From NCBI RefSeq assembly GCF_022271435.1, contig NZ_JAFIQY010000036.1, positions 26,411-90,410 on the forward strand: DNA of 64,000 nt, read 5' to 3'. A model generated the notes under the pieces. The model ran no database searches. It was not told the origin of the DNA and saw only the letters and a program-made list of their open reading frames with translations. Numbering within the stretch: position 1 is the first letter of the stretch; each line of letters opens with the position of its first letter. This document shows, in pieces, positions 50,943-59,321 of the stretch. Made by a program: the position numbers and the translations under genes. The DNA is from Streptomyces monomycini (GTDB taxonomy: Bacteria > Actinomycetota > Actinomycetes > Streptomycetales > Streptomycetaceae).

Positions 50943-52324
50943 CGGGACGCCCCCAGAGGGAGCCGTACGGCCAGCCGCCATACGCCGTCCCGGCCCGCGG
51001 CCCGTGCCTCGCCGCCCAGCAGGCGGGCGCGTTCGGCGATGCCGGGCAGGCCGCGCCCGCCGCCGGGGCGGGGTGTGCCCGCCGCCGTGTCGCTCGGCGT
51101 GTCCGCCGTTTCTCTCCGCATGGGGTTCTCCACCGTGATCCTCAGTTCGTCGGCGTCCAGGGCGATCCGCAGCCGGACCGGTACGGCACCGGCGTGCCGC
51201 AGCGCGTTGCTGAGACCTTCCTGCACGATCCGGTACGCCTCCCGCGAGACCAGCGTCGGCAGCCGCCCGCACCCGTCGTCGACGTCCGCGTCGATCCGCA
51301 GCCCGGCGGCGCGGGTGCGGTCCAGCAGCGCGTCCAGGGTGTCCAGCGCCGGAGCGGGAGCGCCGGCCGGGCCGTCCCCGTCCTCCCGCAAGATCCCCAG
51401 TACGGTGTCGAGTTCGGCGACCGCGCTCCGGGTGGTCTCCTCGATGGCCAGCAGCGCCTGCCGCGCGAATCCGGGGTCGGCGTCGAGCACCCGGCGGGCC
51501 GCGCCCGCCTGGAGAGTGACCGCGCTGAGCGCGTGCCCCACCGAGTCGTGCAGTTCGCGGGCGAGCCGGTTGCGGGAGGCGAGGTCGGCGGCCCGGCGTT
51601 CGGCGGCGGCCAGCCGGTCCGCGGGCGTACGGCCCAGCAGTACGGGCGCCAGGCGGGCCAGCAGCCGGCCGCCCGCCCACGTGGCGCCCGCCACCAGGGC
51701 GAGCAGGCCGAGCCCGGTCAGCGGGCCGAGCACGCCCGCCAGCTCGGGCCAGCCTTGTTCCTCGTGCCGCAGCGGGTCCGCCACCGGCAGGAGGATCAGC
51801 ACCACGGCGGCGGGCGGTGCCGACAGCGTCAGGCCGCTGACGATGCCGCCTGCGGCCAGGTGCGCCACGAACCACAAGGCCGTACGCCGCCGGGCCGCCC
51901 ACGAATCGGCAGGCTCCTCGGCCAGTTCGGCGGTCACCGCCGGGGGCAGGCCGCACAGCGACCGCGCCGCGGTCGACTCCAGCGTGCGCAGCACCGGGAA
52001 GAGCAGCGCGCTGAGGGCGCCCAGCGGCAGCGCGGCACCGAACGCGGCGAACTGCCACAGGAAGTCGGAGAACGGGTTCACGCCGGGGACGAACAGCGGC
52101 ACGAGGACCGTCGCCAGGAGGAAGTACGGCATCAGCAGGGCGCCGCCGAGGACGAGATGCACCCAGCGGCCGAGAAACAGGCGCGTTCCGCTTGCCGGCG
52201 ACCCGCCGGGCGTCGCACCCGACTTCCGGTCCGACGTCGCACCGGCCCGTGAACCGGACGTCGCACCGCCCCCTGGACCCGACGTCGCACCGGGCCGCCA
52301 ACCGAACCTCAAGCTGATTCTCAA
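50939..52324 (-). CDS. NarL-type sensor histidine kinase
   Basis: The protein has 461 residues if started at the TTG 52324 (TTGA overlap with the IclR stop). The N-terminus includes a 24-bp/8-residue repeat (GATS units). Four or more membrane segments follow (LVLGGALLMPYFLLATVLVPLF, then a second, third and fourth pair). The HisKA_3 box is LARELHDSVGHALSAV and the ATPase domain has EGLSNALRHAG and GRGLPGIAERARLLGG. An in-frame GTG at the first membrane helix is an alternative start. It pairs with the response regulator. Confidence 0.92.
   Translation of the reverse strand: MRISLRFGWRPGATSGPGGGATSGSRAGATSDRKSGATPGGSPASGTRLFLGRWVHLVLGGALLMPYFLLATVLVPLFVPGVNPFSDFLWQFAAFGAALPLGALSALLFPVLRTLESTAARSLCGLPPAVTAELAEEPADSWAARRRTALWFVAHLAAGGIVSGLTLSAPPAAVVLILLPVADPLRHEEQGWPELAGVLGPLTGLGLLALVAGATWAGGRLLARLAPVLLGRTPADRLAAAERRAADLASRNRLARELHDSVGHALSAVTLQAGAARRVLDADPGFARQALLAIEETTRSAVAELDTVLGILREDGDGPAGAPAPALDTLDALLDRTRAAGLRIDADVDDGCGRLPTLVSREAYRIVQEGLSNALRHAGAVPVRLRIALDADELRITVENPMRRETADTPSDTAAGTPRPGGGRGLPGIAERARLLGGEARAAGRDGVWRLAVRLPLGASR
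52212..52307 (+). repeat. 4 x 24-bp in-frame tandem repeat in kinase N-terminus
   Basis: GTCGCACC recurs at exactly 24-bp intervals (52212, 52236, 52260, 52284). The units encode GATSxxxx four times on the minus strand, between the TTG start and the first membrane helix. Confidence 0.82.
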
Positions 52325-53091
52325 AGGTGTCGCGTCGCCAGCGTCAGCCGGTCCCGCGCGTCGAGCAGCGCGTCCTTGATCAGCTGCTCGTGCCCCGGGG
52401 TCAGCCGGGCCACCGGCACCGAGCAGCTGACCGCGTCCCGCGCCGGGGTGCGGTAGGGGACCGCCACACCGAAGCAGCGCAGGCCGAGCGTGTTCTCCTC
52501 GCGGTCGACGGCGTACCCCTGCTCGCGTACCAGGCGCAGTTCCCCGATGAGCCGTTCGCGGTCGGTGACGGTGTGCTCGGTGAGGGCGTCGAGCTTCTCC
52601 GGGAGGAGCGCCCGTACCTGGTCGTCGGTGTACGTGGCGAGCAGCGCCTTGCCCAGGGAGGTGGAGTGGGCGGGCAGCCGGCGGCCGACGCGGGTGAACG
52701 GGCGCAGGTAGTGCTGGGACTGGCGGGTGGCCAGATAGACGACGTTGGTGCCGTCCAGCCGGGCCAGGTGAATGGTCTCGGTGGTGTCGTCGGCGAGCCG
52801 GTCCAGGGTGGGGCGGGCGGCGGCCACCACCTCGTCGCCGTCGATGTAGGAGGTGCCGACCAGCAGGGCGCGGACGCCGATGCCGTACCGGGTGCCGGTG
52901 GCGTCGGTCTCCACCCAGCCCAGCTCGACGAGGGTGCGCAGCAGCATGTAGAGGCTGGACTTCGGGTAGCCGACGGCCTCCTGGACGGAGGCCAGGCTGT
53001 GCATCCCGGGGCGGCCCGCGAAGTACTCCAGCAACTCCACCGTGCGCACCGCGGACTTGACCTGCGCTCCGGTGGTCTCGGCAGCGGGCAT
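52321..53091 (-). CDS. IclR-family transcriptional regulator
   Basis: The protein has 256 residues. N-terminal winged HTH (VKSAVRTVELLEYFAGRPGMHSL... YPKSSLYMLLRTLVELGWV, cited in parts) and the IclR C-terminal effector domain with VVYLATRQS, LPAHSTSLGKALLA and TDRERLIGELRLVREQGYAVDREE (in parts). It is divergent from the aldehyde dehydrogenase gene. In other actinobacteria such regulators respond to sugar acids. ATG 53091 was chosen over 53121, but both are possible. Confidence 0.92.
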   Translation of the reverse strand: MPAAETTGAQVKSAVRTVELLEYFAGRPGMHSLASVQEAVGYPKSSLYMLLRTLVELGWVETDATGTRYGIGVRALLVGTSYIDGDEVVAAARPTLDRLADDTTETIHLARLDGTNVVYLATRQSQHYLRPFTRVGRRLPAHSTSLGKALLATYTDDQVRALLPEKLDALTEHTVTDRERLIGELRLVREQGYAVDREENTLGLRCFGVAVPYRTPARDAVSCSVPVARLTPGHEQLIKDALLDARDRLTLATRHL

Positions 53092-53218
53092 CGGCCTTGA
53101 CCCCTCAGTTCGGACAGCCATAGAGTCCCGGCGGACGTCACATTCACCAGCTGGGACGGCGTTCAGCATAGCGAACGGCGTCCTGGACGCGACAAGGGTT
53201 CGCCGGGAGGAACGCGCG

Positions 53219-54811
53219 GTGGCAGCAGCACCAGTCTGGAGTGTCGACCCCCGTACCGGGAAGCGGCGCGAGCAGGTCGCGGTGGAAGCCACGGCGGCCG
53301 AGGTCGAGGCCGCCGTACGGGCTGCCCATGACGCCCGGGGAGCGCTCGCCGACCGCCGCGTCCGGGCCGCCCTGCTGCGCCGCGCCGCCGACCTGCTGGA
53401 CGGGGCCGGGGAGCGGATCGTCGAGGCCGCCGACGCGGAGTCCGCGCTCGGCCCGGGGCGGCTGACCGGCGAACTGTCCCGCACCACCTACCAGTTGCGC
53501 GCCTTCGCCGATGTCGTCGAAGAGGGCGCCTTCCTCGACGTACTGATCGACCACGCCGACCCCGGGCTCACCCCGCCCCGCCCCGACCTGCGCCGTTACA
53601 AGATCCCGCTCGGCGTTGTCGCGGTCTACGCGGCCAGCAACTTCCCGCTCGCCTTCTCGGTGCCCGGCGGCGACACCGCCAGCGCCCTCGCCGCCGGCTG
53701 CCCGGTCGTCGTCAAGGCCCACCCCGACCACCCGGCCACCTCGGAACTGAGCGCCGCCCTGCTGCGCCGCGCCGCGAACGAAGTCGGCCTGCCCTCGGGC
53801 GTCATCGGCCTGGTGCACGGCTTCGAGGCGGGCGTCGAGCTGGTCCGGCACCCGCTCGTCGCCGCCGCGGGCTTCACCGGGTCGGTACGCGGCGGACGCG
53901 CCCTGTACGACGCGGCCGCCGCCCGCCCGCACCCGATCCCCTTCCACGGCGAACTCGGCAGCCTCAACCCGGTCGTGGTCACCGAGGCCGCCGCCGACGA
54001 GCGCGCCGAGCAGATCGGCACCGGCCTGGCGGGCTCGATGACGCTCGGCACCGGCCAGTTCTGCGTCAAGCCGGGGCTCGTCCTGGCGCCGCGCGGCCCG
54101 GCCGGAGACCGCCTGGAGCGCTCCCTCACCGAGGCCGTCAGCAACACCGAGGCCGGAGTGCTCCTGGACCACCGGATGCGCGACGCCTTCCTCGACGGCG
54201 TACGGGAACGGGCCGCGCTGCCGGACGTCCAGGCACCCGTGACGCCTGGCGCGGGCGGCGAGCACACCGTCAGCGCGGGCTTCCTCACCGTCCCGGCGGC
54301 CCGGCTCGCCGAGGACGGCGGGACCCACGACCTGCTCCTGGAGGAGTGCTTCGGGCCGGTCACCGTCCTCGCGCGCTACACCGATGACGCCGAGATCGGC
54401 GCCGTACTGGCCCGGCTGCCCGGCAACCTCACCGCGACGCTCCAGCTGGGAGCGGCGGAGTGCGCGGGAGGGGACGCGGGGACCGGCGCGTCCGGAGGCG
54501 GCACGGGGACCGTGGCAGCCACGGGCGGTACGGGGCGCGGCGCGCGCCTGCTGGCCGCGCTCACCCCGCTGGCCGGCCGGGTGCTCGTCAACGGCTGGCC
54601 GACCGGCGTCGCCGTGGCCCCCGCCCAGCACCACGGCGGCCCCTACCCGGCCACCACCTCCACCGCCACCTCCGTCGGCGGCACAGCGGTCGAACGCTGG
54701 CTGCGGCCGGTCGCCTACCAGGACACCCCGCCCGCCCTGCTCCCGCCGGAGCTGCGCGAGGACAACCCGCTGAACCTGCCCCGCCGAGTCGACGGCCGCC
54801 CCGAAAGGTGA
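53219..54811 (+). CDS. Aldehyde dehydrogenase, alpha-ketoglutarate semialdehyde type
   Basis: The protein has 530 residues from GTG 53219 (GGGAGG 8 nt upstream). Catalytic residues: N141 (AASNFPLAFS), E245 (HGELGSLNP) and C282 (GTGQFCVKPG). The AASNFP and SLNPVVV signatures are those of AldH/KGSADH-like enzymes that convert alpha-ketoglutarate semialdehyde to alpha-ketoglutarate. A Gly/Thr/Ala-rich insertion of about 26 residues (416-441) lies near the C-terminus. This would complete the glucarate route begun by KdgD; the divergent IclR probably controls it. Confidence 0.9.
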   Translation: MAAAPVWSVDPRTGKRREQVAVEATAAEVEAAVRAAHDARGALADRRVRAALLRRAADLLDGAGERIVEAADAESALGPGRLTGELSRTTYQLRAFADVVEEGAFLDVLIDHADPGLTPPRPDLRRYKIPLGVVAVYAASNFPLAFSVPGGDTASALAAGCPVVVKAHPDHPATSELSAALLRRAANEVGLPSGVIGLVHGFEAGVELVRHPLVAAAGFTGSVRGGRALYDAAAARPHPIPFHGELGSLNPVVVTEAAADERAEQIGTGLAGSMTLGTGQFCVKPGLVLAPRGPAGDRLERSLTEAVSNTEAGVLLDHRMRDAFLDGVRERAALPDVQAPVTPGAGGEHTVSAGFLTVPAARLAEDGGTHDLLLEECFGPVTVLARYTDDAEIGAVLARLPGNLTATLQLGAAECAGGDAGTGASGGGTGTVAATGGTGRGARLLAALTPLAGRVLVNGWPTGVAVAPAQHHGGPYPATTSTATSVGGTAVERWLRPVAYQDTPPALLPPELREDNPLNLPRRVDGRPER

Positions 54812-55374
54812 CGTACGCGCACATGACCCACACCCCGGAAGCGCCCGCCACGGCCGCCGCCCCCGCCACCCTCGTCCGGGAGGCCACGGCCGCCGACCTC
54901 GACGTCATAGTGGACCTGCACCAGCGCGCCCGCGCGACGTACTACCGCGGCCGCGTGCCCGACGCGCAGCTGGACGACCCGGCCGAGCGCGAGCGCTGGC
55001 GCCAGGGCTGGGCGCAAGGCCTCGCCCGTACGGACGCCACCCTGCTGTGCGCGGAACGGGACGGCGCGGTGGTCGGCGTCGCCTCCTACCGCCGCGAGGA
55101 CGGCGCGCCCGCCGACACCGTCAAACTCTTCCAGCTCCACGTGGACCCGGACCGCTGGCGCGGCGGCATCGGCTCCGCCCTGCACGACGCCTGCGTCGCG
55201 GGCTGGCGGGCGGCAGGCGTCACCACCGCCCGCCTGGACGTGTACTGGCACAACCAGCGGGCCCGCGCCTTCTACACCCGGCACGGCTGGCAGCCGGACG
55301 CGTCCCGCCGCCCCGCCCCGGACGCCACCCACCTCGACCTCGTGCTGTCGCTCAGCCCCGCCGCCGCCCGATGA
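54808..55374 (+). CDS. GNAT-family N-acetyltransferase
   Basis: The protein has 188 residues with GTG 54808 (GTGA overlap with aldehyde dehydrogenase) or 183 with ATG 54823. GNAT features: LVREATAADLDVIVDLHQRA, FQLHVDPDRWRGGIGSAL (acetyl-CoA loop with RxxGIG) and LDVYWHNQRARAFYTRHGW. Substrate unknown. The 3' end overlaps the convergent methyltransferase gene by 23 bp. Confidence 0.9.
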   Translation: MTYAHMTHTPEAPATAAAPATLVREATAADLDVIVDLHQRARATYYRGRVPDAQLDDPAERERWRQGWAQGLARTDATLLCAERDGAVVGVASYRREDGAPADTVKLFQLHVDPDRWRGGIGSALHDACVAGWRAAGVTTARLDVYWHNQRARAFYTRHGWQPDASRRPAPDATHLDLVLSLSPAAAR

Positions 55375-56005
55375 TCTGAAGCCGCTCGGCGGTGCGCCCG
55401 TCCAGCGTCGGCACCGTGTCCGTGCGCTCGGCCTCCACCGTGAAGCCGTGCGCCCGGACCAGCCCGCGCAGCCGGTCCGGCTCGTGGTGCCGGAACACCC
55501 CGCCGTCGGGCGTCCCGAACACCCCGTACGTCCCGAACCGGTCCGCGTACTCCTCGTAGCGCGCCACGTCCCACCGGTCGCGCTGCAACGGCATGTCGCT
55601 GACGTACAGCACCCCGCCCGGCCGCACCACCCGGCCCAGCTCCGCGACGATCTCCCGCTGCTGTGCGGAACCGGGCACACACGTCAACACGGCGAACAGC
55701 AGCGCGGCCCCGAAACTCCCGTCCCCGAACGGCAGCGGCAACCTCGGACAATGCTCGATCCGCGCCTCCGGGTGCTCCCGCCCACCCCGCTCCACCAACG
55801 CCCGCGACACATCCACCCCCCGCACGTCCGCGTACCCGGCCGCCAGCAGCTCGGAGGTCAGCCGCCCGTACCCGCAGCCGTAGTCCAGCACCGGCACATC
55901 GCGCGGCACGTACGCGTCCAGCAACTCCCGATCCAGTGGGTGGGTGAAGGTCTTGGCGGCCCCGGCACGCTCCCAGAACTCCCGCGTCTCCTGGCGCATC
56001 TCCAT
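55352..56005 (-). CDS. Class I SAM-dependent methyltransferase
   Basis: This 217-residue Rossmann methyltransferase has motif I VLDYGCGYGRLTSELLAAG, an acidic RGVDVSRALVE (motif II), and LPFGDGSFGAALLFAVLT and RVVRPGGVLYVSD (motifs III and post-III). Similar to UbiE-like small-molecule methyltransferases. Start ATG 56005. Substrate unknown. Confidence 0.9.
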   Translation of the reverse strand: MEMRQETREFWERAGAAKTFTHPLDRELLDAYVPRDVPVLDYGCGYGRLTSELLAAGYADVRGVDVSRALVERGGREHPEARIEHCPRLPLPFGDGSFGAALLFAVLTCVPGSAQQREIVAELGRVVRPGGVLYVSDMPLQRDRWDVARYEEYADRFGTYGVFGTPDGGVFRHHEPDRLRGLVRAHGFTVEAERTDTVPTLDGRTAERLQIIGRRRG

Positions 56006-56232
56006 GGGCGGACGTTACCGCGGAGGGGCGGGGCGGCCGGTCGCTCCGGCGTCGTACGGCCATCGGTCCGGATCGAGCCGCCGGCCGGCCACCGGACGGG
56101 GCCGCCGCCCTGAGGTGGGGGAATAGCCCCCCTGGAAGGCTGCCCGCCCGCCACTGTCCCTGTCCGCAGGGGAGTTGGGCGGAGCAGGGAGCCCTGCCCG
56201 GTGCGGTGACCACACGCGGGCGGGGCTGTGGT
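56006..56232. other. Intergenic region with degenerate SigR-like promoter copy
   Basis: Contains at 56120-56160 a sequence similar to the SigR promoter at 59248 (GGAAT at 56120-56124, then GGAAGG and ACTGTCCC), but lacks GTT at the required spacing. No gene is seen on either strand here. Confidence 0.5.
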
Positions 56233-56355
56233 TCACCCGTCCGGCCGCTGGACCCAGACGACCGGGCGGGCAGGGGCGGGCTGTTGGGGCACCGCGCGGG
56301 AAAGGGCGAGTGCCACGATCCCCATGACGATCAAGAAGGCTCCCAGCACGGCCAC
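56233..56355 (-). CDS. 40-residue single-pass membrane peptide
   Basis: GTG 56355 opens a 40-residue frame with GAGG 5 nt before the start. It has one membrane segment, VAVLGAFLIVMGIVALALS, and a Pro-rich tail (AVPQQPAPARPVVWVQRP). It lies 32 bp after the stop of the upstream gene on the same strand and probably belongs to that small-gene operon. Short length makes the call tentative. Confidence 0.4.
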   Translation of the reverse strand: MAVLGAFLIVMGIVALALSRAVPQQPAPARPVVWVQRPDG

Positions 56356-56387
56356 AGACGCCTCAACCGCACCGCGCCGCTAGTCCC

Positions 56388-56774
56388 TCACTTCGCCGTC
56401 GCAGGCTTCGTAAAGGTGGTGACGTCCTCCTCCGTGTGCTTCTTGAACTTCGTGTGTCCCTTCTCGTCTGCGTGGGCGCGAATCCACGCGTTCGCCGGCA
56501 GGGGACTGTCCCAGCCGGAGGAGCAGGCGTCGCACATCTCGCCGCCGTCCTGTTCGGTGACGCACTCGGCGAAGTGCTTCCGGATGCCGGTGATCTGAAT
56601 TTCCATGCGCGTCGGCACGGGGGCGGGGGTTGCCATGGTCGTACCTTCGGGCCAGGGGAGGTTGAGGGCAGCGTCGTCGCCGCTGGTGCGCATACGGAGC
56701 ACACCGTCGTGCCCGCGTGAGCGCATGAGCCGGGTGAGGTGTTCCCGGCCGGGGCCAGGGGTGCGTTGGGTCAA
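56388..56774 (-). CDS. Conserved small protein of accessory operon
   Basis: The protein has 128 residues from a TTG (56774) that overlaps the upstream stop (TTGA). Alternatively it has 82 residues from ATG 56636 (GAAGG 8-12 nt upstream). It contains DGVLRMRTSGDDAALNLPWP, RMEIQITGIRKHFAEC and CDACSSGWDSPLPANAWIRA. Three cysteines in ECVTEQDGGEMCDAC suggest a metal site. Function unknown. Confidence 0.55.
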   Translation of the reverse strand: MTQRTPGPGREHLTRLMRSRGHDGVLRMRTSGDDAALNLPWPEGTTMATPAPVPTRMEIQITGIRKHFAECVTEQDGGEMCDACSSGWDSPLPANAWIRAHADEKGHTKFKKHTEEDVTTFTKPATAK

Positions 56775-56950
56775 TTGGGGTCACCGTTTCTGGGGGTGCG
56801 TCGGTAGACGAGCAGGCCGCGAAGTCCGCCAAGCGGGGTGAGCGGGAGCGCGCAAGCCGTGTCATCAGCGGTCTTTGAGCGGTCGGCCGCGCAGATGTAC
56901 GGCCGGACAAGTACACCGTCCAGCTCCGGCAACTCCGCACCGCGGATCAT
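56771..56950 (-). CDS. 59-residue conserved protein of accessory operon
   Basis: The protein has 59 residues, from MIRGAELPELDGVLVRPYIC to LRGLLVYRRTPRNGDPN. ATG 56950 overlaps the preceding stop (ATGA) and its stop overlaps the next TTG. Two cysteines. No family recognised. Translational coupling on both sides argues it is real. Confidence 0.55.
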   Translation of the reverse strand: MIRGAELPELDGVLVRPYICAADRSKTADDTACALPLTPLGGLRGLLVYRRTPRNGDPN

Positions 56951-57165
56951 GGTGTGCTCCGGTGGGGGTGCTCCAGAATGATCTGGTTGGCGTCGGCGAC
57001 TGCCATGGCGTGACCGTCGCGCCGGGCCTGCGCTCGAACCCGTTCCGCCGCAACGCATACGCGGCAGCCGGGATGCACCATCGACTCCAGGGTCACTATG
57101 GGGGTAGCACCTTCGGCCGGCTCGGGCTGATCAGCACCACTGCGGAGCGGCGGGGGCGGACGCAT
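56947..57165 (-). CDS. 72-residue CxxC protein, first gene of accessory operon
   Basis: The protein has 72 residues from ATG 57165 (AGGAG 11-15 nt upstream; a GTG at 57177 is also in frame). A single CRVC pair in MVHPGCRVCVAAERVRAQ and a helical tail (AMAVADANQIILEHPH). It is divergent from the TPR regulator at 57281. Stop overlaps the next start. Function unknown. Confidence 0.55.
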   Translation of the reverse strand: MRPPPPLRSGADQPEPAEGATPIVTLESMVHPGCRVCVAAERVRAQARRDGHAMAVADANQIILEHPHRSTP

Positions 57166-57280
57166 GTTCAAGTTCACTCCTGTCTGTAGCGTTTGCTTGA
57201 CCAGCCAACTGCCCTACGGACAGCGGGGGTACCGTTGGCGCGGGGGCGCGTGTTTAAAGCCTTTAAACCGGGAGTTGAGC

Positions 57281-58615
57281 ATGGCCGAGCGGACAGGAAA
57301 CACCGGGTTGCGCAGGCTGTTCACGGAGAGCGCTTGGACTTTCGATCAGTGCGCGCGAGCTGTGAATCGCGTGGGCACCGAGAGGGGAACGCCCCTGCGA
57401 TACAACGGCAGTGCTGTGCATCATTGGCTCGGTGGCACGATGCCGCGGGAGTCGGTCCGCTCCCTCATCGTCGAAGCGTTCGCTCGTCGGCTGAACCGCC
57501 CCATCACGCGAGGGGAAGCGGGCTTCCCCGATCCAGTCGATCAATCATCCGAGCCGACGAATACGGTGCAAGGGCTGATCGAGTTGGGGAGGATGGACGT
57601 GGACCCGTCGCGTCGTGGTGTGCTCGGCGCCGGTCTTTTCTCCGTCGCGTTGACGGTTCCTGGGTGGCCTGACGTTGTTGCCAGGGCCGAAGGTATACAG
57701 ACTGGGAAAACGGCACGAATCGGCATGGCTGACGTTCAGATGGTCGTTGCCATGACAGAACGTGTATCAGACCTGGATGATGAGTTCGGGGGACGTTATG
57801 CGCGCCCCATGGCAGCGAGTTTTCTGATCAACACTGTTGCCCCTGCGCTGAGTGCAGACGGATCGGAAGAAGTCCGGGCAGCGATGCGATCCGCCGCGTC
57901 TGACCTGTGCTACCTAACTGGCTACATGGCCGTAGATGAAGGGGAGCACCATCTCGCACAGCAGTACTACGTCAAGGCACTCGAACTCGCGGGGGCGGCA
58001 AGGGATCATCTCACGTACTGCACCACCCTGCGCGGTATGAGCGTCCAAGCCGTTGATCTCGGGCACGGAGCGGAAGCCTTGCGGCTCGCCGATGCCGCTG
58101 CCGCCGCATCCCCTCAAGCGGGACCACGGATGCGCGCCTTCCTGGCGGGGCAGCAGGCACATGCGTATGCGCAAACGGGTAATCGGCACGCCGCACTGTC
58201 GTACATGAAGGAAGCCGAAGTTGCCATGGAGAAAGCAGAGTCTCGCGCAACGACTTTCGCTTCCTACAACCCATCATCGTTGCTCTACCACGTCGGCCAA
58301 GTCACATACGAACTAGGGGATGTGCGCGGTTCCATCGTTGCTCTAGGCGAGTCTGACGCAGCTCGCCATCGATCATTCCAGCGCAACCGCTCCCGGTTCT
58401 TGTCCATTATGGCCGAACGGCAGCTGGAGATCGGGCACCTAGAGGCAGCGTGCGAGACGTGGGGCAAGGTGCTGGACATTTACCCTCATGTGCGGTCAGG
58501 TCAGTGCGACCACCGAATCGCGGTGATGCGAGAGAAAATCCGCCCATACCTCAAGAACCGTCTGGCTCATGCGCTTTACGAGAGAGCCAAGGCGGCAAAA
58601 CCTCTAGCCATTTGA
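57281..58615 (+). CDS. TPR-containing transcriptional regulator-like protein
   Basis: The protein has 444 residues from ATG 57281 (GGGAGTTGAGC upstream). An N-terminal atypical HTH-like region (FTESAWTFDQCARAVNRVG... AVHHWLGG) with a RRGVLGAGLFSVALTV hydrophobic segment around residue 110, then TPR-like helices (HLAQQYYVKALELAGAARDH, RLADAAAAASP, SIVALGESDAARHRSF). This class is common in Streptomyces beside small coupled genes. It is probably cytoplasmic despite the hydrophobic stretch. Role: regulator of the divergent operon, by inference. Confidence 0.8.
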   Translation: MAERTGNTGLRRLFTESAWTFDQCARAVNRVGTERGTPLRYNGSAVHHWLGGTMPRESVRSLIVEAFARRLNRPITRGEAGFPDPVDQSSEPTNTVQGLIELGRMDVDPSRRGVLGAGLFSVALTVPGWPDVVARAEGIQTGKTARIGMADVQMVVAMTERVSDLDDEFGGRYARPMAASFLINTVAPALSADGSEEVRAAMRSAASDLCYLTGYMAVDEGEHHLAQQYYVKALELAGAARDHLTYCTTLRGMSVQAVDLGHGAEALRLADAAAAASPQAGPRMRAFLAGQQAHAYAQTGNRHAALSYMKEAEVAMEKAESRATTFASYNPSSLLYHVGQVTYELGDVRGSIVALGESDAARHRSFQRNRSRFLSIMAERQLEIGHLEAACETWGKVLDIYPHVRSGQCDHRIAVMREKIRPYLKNRLAHALYERAKAAKPLAI

Positions 58616-59247
58616 GGCCCGCCGGAGTTGCTGGGTTCTGAGCTGCCCTGCCACTCGGCCATGGAGCGGCGGGGCTCACTCACGCCTTACGTGGGCCGCG
58701 CACCAGAGCCGACAGGCCCAATCCCGCACCCGTCAACGGAAGCGGGCGCGAGGCTTTGTTCAGTCCATCAGCCGTTCAACACGCCAGTGTGGCGAGCGGC
58801 AGCCTTGCCCCCGAACACCCCGACGCCGCAGTAGAACTCAACCCGCGTGCGGAGCGCGGGCTGGGACCTGAGCTGTCCAAGATCGTCCACTTGAACGCCG
58901 CCGTTGATAAGCCCGGTGACGGCCCGGTCCATTCGTATCCGCCGAACCTTACCGCGAACATCTCCGAGCCGTTTCGCGGTCGGCGTGAGGATGTCCGCTC
59001 GCATATTCGTCTGCCCGGCATCCAGAATCGGAAATCCGTGGGTGCCGAGTGATCTCCTTTTGAGCCAGATCCTCCCGAAGCTGGGTCAAACTCGGCTCGT
59101 CCAGTTCGCCCGGCATACCAGTACCTGACCTCGGCCGACCGGCCCGCGAGTCCCGCCCTCCCCGCCGCGGGGGCAGCGGGGCTCCTCCGTGTCCTGGCGT
59201 CCGTACCGCCATGTGACGCCTCACACCCGCACCCGCCACCGTGCCGG
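58616..59247. other. Gene-poor region with possible broken minus-strand ORF
   Basis: About 630 bp with no confident gene. A minus-strand ATG at 59116 (GAGG upstream) starts MPGELDEPSLTQLREDLAQK and stops at 58949. An overlapping frame from 59004 reads DILTPTAKRLGDVRGKVRRI and ends at 58768. These may be two pieces of one frameshifted gene. Their GC3 is lower than that of neighbours. Nothing is assigned. Confidence 0.4.
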
Positions 59248-59273
59248 GGAATAGCCGCCACCCCCGGAAGGTT
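59248..59273 (+). promoter_or_regulatory. SigR-type promoter GGAAT-N18-GTT
   Basis: GGAAT (59248-59252), spacer of exactly 18 bp (59253-59270), GTT (59271-59273). This matches the Streptomyces SigR consensus for thiol-oxidative stress. Start of transcription would be near 59280, about 42 bp before the ATG of the DsbA-family gene. Confidence 0.8.
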
Positions 59274-59321
59274 GTCCGCGACTGTCCCCTTTCGTACTGA
59301 TCAACTGAGGAAACACCTGAC

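Noticed and set aside
50166..52301. 711-residue fusion reading frame over kinase and response regulator
   Set aside because: The upstream part is a shadow of the kinase; the response regulator starts at GTG 50942, coupled to the kinase stop.
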